From Chthoniobacterales bacterium (GTDB lineage: Bacteria > Verrucomicrobiota > Verrucomicrobiia > Chthoniobacterales > UBA10450): DNA of 5,273 nt. Below are positions 1 through 5,273 of the stretch, piece by piece; the first letter of the stretch is position 1, and each line of letters opens with the position of its first letter. Location of the stretch: NCBI GenBank assembly GCA_013694945.1, contig JACDBM010000227.1, positions 1 through 5,273 on the forward strand, written 5' to 3'. The position numbers were made by a program, and so were the translations under genes. Under the pieces are notes generated by a model that did not search any database, had not been told where the DNA came from, and saw only the letters and a list, made by a program, of their open reading frames with translations.

Positions 1-603
1 GCTGCTGGACGTGAGGCGGATTTCTTTGAGTTGCTTCAAGCCGGAATTTTAAGCGGATCACTGGGGCAGAACACAGGCGGCGGCGTGACGGGGGGAAATG
101 TTTTTCCTGACATTCACATGAGCAATACGACCCATCACCTGCTTTCCATCGGAGCGGCAATGATTGACCAGGCAGATCCAGATTCCATTCCTACGCGCAT
201 CGTCTTCAATCCCGCTGGAACAGCGTGGGCAGCTTCTGGCGTGGAAAGTTTACCCTATATCACGCAACTCTATCCGATCGCTGGGACGAGCCCAAATGAT
301 GCAACCAAGTGGGCGACGTATCTGCTCTTCCAACTATGGAATCCCCATCAAAACGCAGCCGCCTCTACGCCTTCAGTTCGGTTGCGGCTCGATGGCGGAA
401 TCGGGATGTTCACAGGTGGGAATGGTGAAGCCTGGAATACCAGCAGCACTGCGTTCATCAATGCCACCGGCCAGTCGATCACAGTGAATCCAACTCGGTT
501 CACGAATCCAGCTCCACTAAGTACCGGTAACGTGACCGCCACTGTAACGTCGCCAGGAACGCCGGGAACGTTTTCACAGCTAGCCGCGCCCGTGGTTCCA
601 TGA
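1..603 (+). CDS. Verru_Chthon cassette protein A-like, N-terminal/central part (5' end off window, 3' end cut short)
   Basis: The frame is open from the first base and gives 200 residues before TGA at 601-603, followed in frame by TAG (604-606), so the true start lies off the left edge. From the first codon in the window, residues 4-16 read as an R-E-x-D-F-F-E-L-L block. Residues 45-67 carry HHLLSIGAAMIDQADPDSIP, and residues 80-117 carry an LPYITQLYPIAG segment followed by WATYLLFQLWNPH. From memory, these resemble the middle of the large Verrucomicrobiota cassette protein A, a long protein with a prepilin-like N-terminus encoded beside small pseudopilin-like partners B, C and D. Those partners may lie to the left. 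The family's molecular role is not established; export and a surface or type II/IV-pilus-like role are inference. The protein ends abruptly in a Ser/Thr/Pro/Gly-rich tail, and the expected C-terminal half appears in the next ORF in another frame. This is either a truncated gene or the first of a split pair. Confidence 0.68.
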   Translation, partial: AAGREADFFELLQAGILSGSLGQNTGGGVTGGNVFPDIHMSNTTHHLLSIGAAMIDQADPDSIPTRIVFNPAGTAWAASGVESLPYITQLYPIAGTSPNDATKWATYLLFQLWNPHQNAAASTPSVRLRLDGGIGMFTGGNGEAWNTSSTAFINATGQSITVNPTRFTNPAPLSTGNVTATVTSPGTPGTFSQLAAPVVP

Positions 604-2342
604 TAGCGACTCGCTACGATTTGCAGCTCCTTGATTCAATGAAGAAGCTTTTGCCGTTTCTTCTAATGCTCGCGACCGCAGCTACCGCGCTTGCTGCTGG
701 GAACACACCTGATGTTACTAGCGGCACCGCCACTGGAACCGTGGGGGTAGCGTTCTCGTATCAGATCGTCGCAACCTCGAATTTTACTATCATCAGTTAT
801 AACGCAACCGGGTTGCCCTCCGGTTTAGCTGTGAATACTAGCAGCGGTCTAATCTCCGGCACACCCACTGCAGCTGGGACCTACAATGTCACGATTACTG
901 CGACAAATAATAGGCCTAATAATAACACCGGAAGCGGAACGTTGGCGCTGACTATATTTCCTCCTCCGGCTTTCGTTGGATTCCGCTTGCCAGATTTCCA
1001 GATGAGCGCCGGATCGCCAAATGCCCCGCGCTTAATGCTTCAAATGGGAGCTACAAGCGCGACGCCGAATCCGTTCAACGTCGTTCTCGAAGTAGATGCC
1101 GGTGGCGGCACGTGGGTGCCTTACAATCGCTTCGTCGGCATTGATGATCCCGCGAGTTGGATCACGAATGCCCCTTTAGCAGTCCGCGACTCCCTTGTTT
1201 CGAGTGGTAGCCCTCGACCGTTTGAGAGTGCTCAGCTAACTCAATCTCCACCGGGAGTCTACATGAAAGCCGATCCACGCTCCACTCGCTTCGGAATCTT
1301 CGAAATGGACACGAACCCGACCACTAGCTCGCGCATAATGCTATCCGGTTGGCCAAGTGCGAGTTCGACAGTGCCCAATGGTTTTGGAGGAGCCGTCGGC
1401 ACGGCCGTGCAGCACGTCCCCAACCGTTTCGCAAGCGCAGATTACTACCCAGCAACTCTCTCCATAAATGATGGGCAGGCGAACAGCATCCGAAACACAG
1501 CTACAACGAACTACGCAGACAACGACGGAATCGTTCGCCCGGGAGATGCGGTCTACCCCGATCCCACCAGAACGTCCACTGGTTCTTCTACTCCATGGTC
1601 GTCATACACGGTCTCCGGCACCCCCTTGCGACCTTACTGGCCGATCATGTTGAATCGCCCTTTCCGCAATGTCGCGGAACTCGGCTACGTCTTCCGCGAT
1701 CTGCCTTGGAAAAGTCTCGATTTCTTTAGCGACAAGAGCGCCGATGCAGGTCTTCTCGATATCTTTACAATTAATGATGGCACTCCGTTGCTAAATGGAG
1801 CCACGGTTGTCGGGATGGCCGTGCCCGCGACAGTTGCTGGATTGATCAATCTCAACACCCGACAGAGTCCCGTTCTTCAGTCGGTTTTAGCCGGGACGAT
1901 CTGGGACGAAACGACCCCGACCAATTATTACTCGAAAACCACGGGGACCACTCCGCCAGCTCCTGACAGTGCTCAAACCATGGCGCCGCTTGTTGTCAGC
2001 GCGACTTCAACTACTCCAGCACTTAACCGCTCCGAACTGGTTTCGCGCGCAGGTCTGCCCAATCAAGTTCTTCCGGTCTATACTGGTGCGACAGCTAATC
2101 AGACCGATCAGCTCGTTAAGGCGCAACGAGAAGCCGTTCCGCGCGCGCTCTCTTCTGTTTCCCAAACTCGCGTTTGGAATCTACTGATCGATGTCGTAGC
2201 CCAATCAGGTCGCTACGCTCCCGGAGAAACTGACCTGTCCAAGTTTATCGTTGAAGGCGAGCAATACTACTGGGTGCACGTCGCGATCGATCGCTTGACC
2301 GGTGAGGTCATTGATCGGCAGATCGAGCCGGTGAACGAGTAG
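600..2342 (+). CDS. Secreted Ig-domain protein fused to the C-terminal half of a Verru_Chthon cassette A-like protein
   Basis: The 580-residue ORF starts in an ATGA overlap with the preceding stop and ends at TAG. Residues 14-33 form a classic Sec signal peptide: M-K-K, a Leu/Ala-rich core, then A-L-A. ATG at 639 is therefore a plausible alternative start; neither start has a visible Shine-Dalgarno. Residues 36-119 look like a putative-Ig (He_PIG-like) domain, with GLPSGL at 71-76 and SGLISGTPTAAGTYNVTITA near 82-101. A Phe-Pro-Pro-Pro linker (120-123) leads into residues 124-580. That part resembles the C-terminal half of cassette protein A: FVGFRLPDF at 125-133, WVPYNRFVGIDDPASW further on, LNRPFRNVAELGYVFRD near 351-367, INLNTRQSP near 416-424, and a C-terminal WVHVAIDRLTGEVIDRQIEP. 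The product should be exported. The upstream half of the same family lies directly before it in another frame, so the architecture suggests a split gene with a captured secretion/Ig module. A genuine two-gene arrangement or an assembly chimera remains possible. Confidence 0.72.
   Translation: MIATRYDLQLLDSMKKLLPFLLMLATAATALAAGNTPDVTSGTATGTVGVAFSYQIVATSNFTIISYNATGLPSGLAVNTSSGLISGTPTAAGTYNVTITATNNRPNNNTGSGTLALTIFPPPAFVGFRLPDFQMSAGSPNAPRLMLQMGATSATPNPFNVVLEVDAGGGTWVPYNRFVGIDDPASWITNAPLAVRDSLVSSGSPRPFESAQLTQSPPGVYMKADPRSTRFGIFEMDTNPTTSSRIMLSGWPSASSTVPNGFGGAVGTAVQHVPNRFASADYYPATLSINDGQANSIRNTATTNYADNDGIVRPGDAVYPDPTRTSTGSSTPWSSYTVSGTPLRPYWPIMLNRPFRNVAELGYVFRDLPWKSLDFFSDKSADAGLLDIFTINDGTPLLNGATVVGMAVPATVAGLINLNTRQSPVLQSVLAGTIWDETTPTNYYSKTTGTTPPAPDSAQTMAPLVVSATSTTPALNRSELVSRAGLPNQVLPVYTGATANQTDQLVKAQREAVPRALSSVSQTRVWNLLIDVVAQSGRYAPGETDLSKFIVEGEQYYWVHVAIDRLTGEVIDRQIEPVNE
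601..971 (+). other. Putative inserted module: leader, signal peptide and Ig domain within a cassette A-type gene
   Basis: Sequence before about 600 and after about 972 reads as consecutive parts of one cassette A-like protein. The roughly 371 bases between encode material that does not belong in the middle of such a protein: about 38 bases of leader, a start codon, a cleavable signal peptide and one He_PIG-like Ig domain. Removing exactly 601-971 would join ...APVVP in frame to FVGFRLP..., which is why these borders were chosen; they are approximate. The length is not a multiple of three, which explains the frame change. A hand count gives about 51% GC over 721-960 against about 56% over 1081-1320, a weak contrast. 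I found no convincing target duplication or terminal repeats. Insertion is inferred; the domain composition is seen directly. Confidence 0.45.
604..616. repeat. 13-bp near-perfect palindrome at the split-gene junction
   Basis: TAGCGA-C-TCGCTA is a pair of perfect 6-base arms around a single central base. It lies directly after the stop of the upstream half and inside the first codons of the downstream ORF. It coincides with the left border of the proposed inserted module, but a palindrome this short is expected about once by chance in a window of this size. Confidence 0.35.
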
Positions 2343-2471
2343 GACTAGAAAGTAGGAAGTCTAAGTAGCCAGTAGAAGACGGGAATGCAGAGATCTCGGG
2401 TCGATTGAGAAGTGATCGACGATAAGTGAGTGGTAATTGATGGGCAAAACGTAGGAAAGGAGGGGTGCTCG
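2343..2471. other. Intergenic region between convergent genes, purine-rich with degenerate AGTAG-type motifs
   Basis: No gene is seen here. The first 40 bases are purine-rich and repeat short related words (AAGTAG, GGAAGT, TAAGTAG, CAGTAG) in loose tandem. At 2400-2405 and 2415-2420 GTCGAT and ATCGAC form a 6-bp inverted repeat around a 9-base loop. No U-tract follows on either strand, so it is not a convincing intrinsic terminator, although a terminator would be expected between these two convergent genes. Confidence 0.4.
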
Positions 2472-3149
2472 TCAGAGTCTTGGCGTAAAGCTGGCCACGA
2501 CGTAGCTCAGGCCTGCAACGAACGGGAAAAGCGAAGCGACCAGCATTTGCCGTTTCATTCCCGGCAGCAGGACATGCCAATACAGACCGGCGAAGCCAAG
2601 GCCATCGATGCGCGCCGTGTCGCTCACGGCGCGCGGCAGGCAGAGCAAAGGGCCGAGCAGCAGCCAGGTAGTCAGGAACGAGACCGCGATTCCGGCAAGG
2701 ACCCACAGCACCGGATCAGCTCGGTCGGTGCCACCTGCAGCGATCCAGATTCGCCACAGCAGCATCGCCTCCGCTCCAAAGAGGAGAACGCCGGCAAATA
2801 AGGGCCCGACCGCCATGCGCTCGCTCCTCCAGCTGGCCTGAGCGAACATCGCGGCCACAATGGAGGCGGTCAGCACCACACCCGCGACCTGGAGGAGGAC
2901 TAGCCCCAGCGGCATGAGCACGCGCTGATTGACCGTCGTTAGGTCGAATGACCCACCTCCCGTGAAGAGAGGAACGAGCGTCCAGGTCAGCATCAGCAGA
3001 CAGCTGATGAAGGCCGCGAGCGAGCAAGCCTGGAGGCTGCGCCCGGCGGCGCGAGGTAGCTGGGTCACTTCGTTTCCTGTTGTCATGGGGGGATTACTGA
3101 TATTTCGCGAGGCGAGCCGATCTCCAAGGCCCGGAATTCGGAGGCTCAT
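2472..3149 (-). CDS. MalG-like carbohydrate ABC transporter permease-related membrane protein, short at the C-terminus
   Basis: The 225-residue product has about five hydrophobic helices, near residues 38-61, 77-103, 112-138, 146-170 and 201-221. Between the last two lies a loop matching the permease EAA signature, which docks the ATPase subunit in binding-protein-dependent importers: LPR, then SDTARIDG, an aromatic stretch and L-L-P (about 172-196), with the conserved Asp-Gly at 182-183. The spacing fits the CUT1/MalG group. Permeases of that group usually have about 270-300 residues and another helix after the EAA-following one; this protein stops at FTPRL, so it lacks roughly 50-60 residues. 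Start choice: ATG at 3149 is preceded by GGGGTGA five bases upstream. A GTG at 3170 and an ATG at 3086 are alternatives without a clear ribosome binding site. No ATPase, binding protein or second permease is visible nearby. It may be a decayed or repurposed orphan permease; a sugar substrate is not supported. Confidence 0.65.
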   Translation of the reverse strand: MSLRIPGLGDRLASRNISNPPMTTGNEVTQLPRAAGRSLQACSLAAFISCLLMLTWTLVPLFTGGGSFDLTTVNQRVLMPLGLVLLQVAGVVLTASIVAAMFAQASWRSERMAVGPLFAGVLLFGAEAMLLWRIWIAAGGTDRADPVLWVLAGIAVSFLTTWLLLGPLLCLPRAVSDTARIDGLGFAGLYWHVLLPGMKRQMLVASLFPFVAGLSYVVASFTPRL

Positions 3150-3154
3150 TTGAG

Positions 3155-3161
3155 TCACCCC
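3155..3161 (-). promoter_or_regulatory. Ribosome binding site supporting the permease-like start at 3149
   Basis: On the minus strand GGGGTGA lies five bases before ATG at 3149 and contains the GGTGA part of the consensus complementary to 16S rRNA. This is the best site among the three candidate starts and decides the start call. Confidence 0.5.
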
Positions 3162-3174
3162 GGCAAGCACGGGG
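3158..3174 (-). promoter_or_regulatory. Small hairpin overlapping the permease ribosome binding site
   Basis: On the minus strand CCCCG (3174-3170), a seven-base loop TGCTTGC and CGGGG (3162-3158) form a perfect five-pair GC stem. Its 3' arm covers the G-run of the ribosome binding site used by the gene starting at 3149. Such pairing would lower translation unless melted. The structure is seen in the sequence; any regulatory role is inference. Confidence 0.35.
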
Positions 3175-3284
3175 ATTTTACCGAAAAACAGAAAACCATC
3201 TCGATTTCCAACGAGGCTGCGTCAGTATCAACGATTAGACCCCACATTGGAAGTGCGGCGAGAGGACCGTCGTTACCCCCGTGA
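3175..3284. other. Divergent intergenic region between permease-like gene and receiver gene
   Basis: These 110 bases must hold the start signals for the plus-strand receiver gene and probably the promoter of the minus-strand permease-like gene. I looked for spaced -35/-10 pairs on both strands and found none convincing. An A-rich run (3181-3197) is the only compositional feature. Confidence 0.3.
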
Positions 3285-3656
3285 ATGAGAACAAGTAAAC
3301 CAAAAATCCTGATTGTGGACGATCACAAAGACTTCACGCGGGTGACGAGCCGCACCCTGACCGACTATGACTTCTGCGAGGAAAACGATTCTTCCCGCGC
3401 CGTCGGGGCTGCTCGAACCTATCGGCCGGATTTGATTCTCCTCGATGTGAACATGCCGAATCTGGACGGAGGCGACATCGCTGCACAGATTCGAGCCGAT
3501 CCTGACTTAAAGGACATCCCAATCGTCTTCCTCACGGGCATGGTGACGGAAGAAGAAGCCACGAAACGTCCGCTGCTGGGAGGATTTCCTTTCATCTCGA
3601 AGCCGGTGAGTCGCGAGAGACTGCTGCAGGAAATTGAAAAACATCTCGCAGCGTGA
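3285..3656 (+). CDS. Single-domain CheY-like response regulator receiver
   Basis: The 123 residues make up one complete receiver domain with no output domain. The residues needed for phosphotransfer are all present: the acidic pair D12-D13 after KILIV, the phosphoacceptor D54 in LILLDVNMPNLDGG, the switch Thr at T84 in VFLTG, and the conserved Lys-Pro at 106-107 in FISKP. It should therefore accept phosphate from a histidine kinase and act through protein contacts in the cytoplasm, as CheY or phosphorelay (Spo0F-type) proteins do. No kinase, phosphotransferase or chemotaxis gene is visible here, so partner and pathway are unknown. The start is ATG at 3285; a purine-rich AGAGGA lies about 20 bases upstream, too far to be a good ribosome binding site, but the domain begins immediately, so no earlier start is needed. 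The gene is divergent from the permease-like gene and convergent with rmuC. Confidence 0.93.
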   Translation: MRTSKPKILIVDDHKDFTRVTSRTLTDYDFCEENDSSRAVGAARTYRPDLILLDVNMPNLDGGDIAAQIRADPDLKDIPIVFLTGMVTEEEATKRPLLGGFPFISKPVSRERLLQEIEKHLAA

Positions 3657-3923
3657 AGATGAAAGAGTCCTCACTGCGGCAACAGTGCTCAGTGATTTCG
3701 GACATAGCTTGGTGATAACGTCCGTGCGCAAGCATCGGCGCACAGACAAGCACCAGCTACTGGGAATATCTTCGTCCCGTAGACCTTTTTCCGTCGTGAA
3801 TGGCGACCCGAGGAACGGATTCAACGCTCATTATCGTTCGGTGGGGTCGGTGGCCAAGCCCTTAGCCGAAGCGGGAGATTGTGGGTAAGACATCCTGAAG
3901 GGCGCCACGCGAAGAACCGCGAG
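3657..3923. other. Intergenic region between convergent receiver gene and rmuC, possible decayed interspersed repeat
   Basis: No credible gene is seen: ORFs crossing it on both strands are unlike any family I know and run into neighbouring genes in shadow frames. It holds GTGCGC (3724-3729) facing GCGCAC (3738-3743) across eight bases. Around 3763-3825 is a stretch with TTCGTCCCGTAG and GAACGGATTCAACGC. This resembles, from memory, noncoding 'TCCCGTAGGGACGAA'-type repeats scattered in soil Verrucomicrobiota genomes. If so, this copy is degenerate. The repeat identity is a recollection and was not searched. Confidence 0.3.
3671..3695 (+). terminator. Weak hairpin downstream of the receiver gene
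   Basis: TCACTG at 3671-3676 can pair with CAGTGA at 3690-3695, or its last five bases with CAGTG at 3683-3687, beginning 15 bases after the stop codon. Only three T residues follow, so it is at best a poor intrinsic terminator. Confidence 0.2.
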
Positions 3924-3933
3924 TCATTCGCGG
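3917..3933 (-). terminator. Hairpin over the rmuC stop codon
   Basis: CCGCGA (3917-3922) and TCGCGG (3928-3933) form a perfect six-pair stem with a five-base loop that contains most of the rmuC stop codon. On the minus strand it is followed by TTCTTCGC, only a partial T-tract, so a terminator role is tentative. Confidence 0.25.
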
Positions 3934-5273
3934 GAGCCGTTCTCCGGCGGGGCCAGCAACTCCGAAGCCTGCATCTCGCGCGCGATTTGTTCCACCTGCG
4001 GTAGGACTTCAATTTCCATCCCAAGCGGCGCCGCTCCGAGCTCCTTGAACTTGCGCGCCGTAACCAGGACGCGCGCTTCGATGTTTCCGGCTGCTTTATT
4101 ATAAGCCTCGACGGAGTTGTTGAGGCTTTTGCCGAGCCGACCCAAGTGCACGGAAAGATCGGCGAAGCGCTTGTACAACTCGCCCCCAAGCTGGCTGATC
4201 TCGCGCGCGTTTTGCGCAAGCTTTTCCTGCCGCCAGCCGAAGCAGACGGCACGCAAGAGCGCAATCAAGGTGGTAGGTGTGGCGAGAATAATCTTCTTGT
4301 CCGCGCCAAACTCGATCAGCATCGGATCGCGCTCCAGCGCGGCACTGAAGAAGACTTCGCCGGGCAAAAACAACACGACGAAATCGGGGGCGCTCTCGAA
4401 CTGCTCCCAGTAGGCCTTGCGCGAGAGCTTCTCAATGTGATTGCGCACCTGCGTCGCATGCTGATTCAAGCGCCCGATCCGTGCGTCGTCGTCGCTCGCT
4501 TCCAAGGCCTCCAAATAGGCGTTCAAGGTCGCCTTCGCATCAACCACGATTGTCTTTCCTGCAGGCAGGTGCACGATCAGGTCCGGCCGCATTCTTCCCT
4601 CTTCGGTCTGTACGGTTGTCTGCTCGAGAAAGTCGCAATGCTCCACCATGCCGGCAAGCTCGACGACGCGGCGCAACTGAATCTCACCCCAGCGCCCGCG
4701 GACAATGGGCGAACGGAGCGCCCGCACGAGATTACTTGTTTCCGAGCGGAGGTAATCCTGCGTCTCCGCGAGGGAGCGCACCTGCGTGCTCAAGGCCTCA
4801 TACGCGCCGCTCCGCGCCTTCTCGAGTTCGTGGATTTTGACATCCACCTTTTCAAGCGATTCGCGCATCGGCCTCACGAGCGCATCGATCGCCTCCTGTC
4901 GCTTCGCGAGGTCTCCCTTCGCGCCTTCCTGCGTTTTTTCGAGGGTCGACTTCGCCAGCTCCAGGAACGACGCGTTATTATACCGCAAAGCCTCAGCCGA
5001 AAGCGCTTTGAACGCATCTGAAAAACGCGTCCGCGCTTCCTCCAGCACAGACAATTTCTCCGTCGTGGCTTTGCGTTCTTCCGTCAGCTGCGTCTCCAAG
5101 GTCGCTATCCGAGCAGCGGAGCGTGCCTGCTGATCACGCAAGATCTGGAGCTGGCTCGTCGCAGTGCCCGCCGCCAGCTCCAGCTCCGGGATCCTTGTGT
5201 TCTTCTCCTGTGCAGTCGCCAGGCTCTGCGAAAGCTCATTGATCTGCGCGACCATGACCGATTGGCAGTCTGC
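3924..5273 (-). CDS. rmuC: DNA recombination protein RmuC (5' end off window)
   Basis: RmuC-family proteins carry a restriction-endonuclease-like core; E. coli RmuC limits inversions at short inverted repeats, but the biochemical reaction is not well defined. The frame stays open to the right edge. The first in-window ATG is at 5255, with six more codons before it, so the real start is probably outside. Numbered from that ATG, residues 1-180 are Ala/Glu/Gln/Lys-rich, typical of the RmuC coiled coil. The conserved core follows: RGRWGEIQLRRVVELAGM at 186-203, DFLEQ at 208-212, RPDLIVHLPAGKTIVVDAKA at 223-242, LFLPGE at 295-300 and ILATPTTLIALLR at 323-335. E191, D225, D239 and K241 fit the expected PD-(D/E)xK-type active site. 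A membrane anchor common at RmuC N-termini is not visible and would lie beyond the edge. The in-window 443 residues plus the missing part fit the family length (E. coli about 475). The gene is convergent with the receiver gene. Confidence 0.95.
   Translation of the reverse strand, partial: ADCQSVMVAQINELSQSLATAQEKNTRIPELELAAGTATSQLQILRDQQARSAARIATLETQLTEERKATTEKLSVLEEARTRFSDAFKALSAEALRYNNASFLELAKSTLEKTQEGAKGDLAKRQEAIDALVRPMRESLEKVDVKIHELEKARSGAYEALSTQVRSLAETQDYLRSETSNLVRALRSPIVRGRWGEIQLRRVVELAGMVEHCDFLEQTTVQTEEGRMRPDLIVHLPAGKTIVVDAKATLNAYLEALEASDDDARIGRLNQHATQVRNHIEKLSRKAYWEQFESAPDFVVLFLPGEVFFSAALERDPMLIEFGADKKIILATPTTLIALLRAVCFGWRQEKLAQNAREISQLGGELYKRFADLSVHLGRLGKSLNNSVEAYNKAAGNIEARVLVTARKFKELGAAPLGMEIEVLPQVEQIAREMQASELLAPPENGSRE

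Noticed and set aside
531..603. Programmed -1 frameshift joining the two cassette ORFs
   Set aside because: No X-XXY-YYZ heptamer in the correct phase was found; the TTTTC run near 571 would give poor re-pairing. Fusion would also bury a signal peptide mid-protein, so reinitiation or a real split is more likely.
911..918. TAGGCCTA palindrome flanked by AATAA words inside the Ig-encoding part
   Set aside because: It encodes an Asn-rich loop in frame, and short AT-rich repeats there are explained by Asn codons.
2430..2801. Plus-strand ORFs over the permease-like gene (2430-2801 and 2608-2841)
   Set aside because: The minus-strand frame encodes clear membrane helices and an EAA loop; these plus-strand products are polar low-complexity shadows.
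3634..3888. An 84-codon plus-strand ORF starting with TTG inside the receiver gene
   Set aside because: It overlaps the receiver end in another frame, lacks a ribosome binding site and has no recognisable composition or motif.
3821..4264. A 147-codon minus-strand ORF overlapping the 3' end of rmuC
   Set aside because: It is in a shadow frame of rmuC, its product is very rich in Arg and Ser, and no family is recognised.
4146..5021. A 291-codon ORF antisense to rmuC
   Set aside because: It lies wholly within the strongly recognised rmuC frame on the opposite strand, its product is rich in Arg, His and Leu with no known motif, and long antisense frames are common in GC-rich coding sequence.
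1..5273. CRISPR array, tRNA, rRNA or insertion-sequence transposase
   Set aside because: No spaced direct repeats, no cloverleaf-like segment, no rRNA-like conserved stretch and no transposase motif were seen on either strand.

Overview
The window looks like chromosome from a Verrucomicrobiota bacterium, probably of the Chthoniobacter/Spartobacteria soil group. The main evidence is positions 1-2342. Apart from one foreign-looking block, this stretch reads like the large 'A' protein of the four-gene Verru_Chthon cassette (A, B, C, D), a family I know only from this phylum. The assignment rests on remembered family features, not a search. Base composition is moderately GC-rich.

Layout: (1) Positions 1-603, plus strand: the 3' part of an A-type cassette gene entering from the left edge and ending at tandem stops. 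(2) Positions 600-2342, plus strand: an ORF in the -1 frame relative to the first, overlapping it by ATGA. It begins with a Sec-type signal peptide and a putative-Ig (He_PIG-like) domain, then continues with what looks like the C-terminal half of the same cassette protein. (3) Positions 2343-2471: a short, purine-rich intergenic stretch. (4) About 2472-3149, minus strand: a short MalG-like ABC permease with an EAA loop but no C-terminal helix and no transporter partners in view. (5) Positions 3150-3284: a divergent intergenic region with a hairpin over the permease ribosome binding site. (6) Positions 3285-3656, plus strand: a stand-alone CheY-like receiver with all key residues. (7) Positions 3657-3923: noncoding, with small hairpins and possibly a decayed interspersed repeat. 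(8) Position 3924 to the right edge, minus strand: rmuC, truncated at its 5' end by the window.

The most notable point is the cassette locus. One large surface or pseudopilus-associated protein appears to have been split by about 370 bp carrying a start codon, signal peptide and Ig domain. The downstream half is thereby turned into its own secreted, Ig-tipped protein, possibly translationally coupled to the upstream half. It could be a real domain-capture event, a lineage-specific two-gene arrangement, or a metagenome assembly chimera; the sequence alone cannot decide. The remaining genes show no obvious shared pathway and are not co-oriented, so I do not read the window as one operon.
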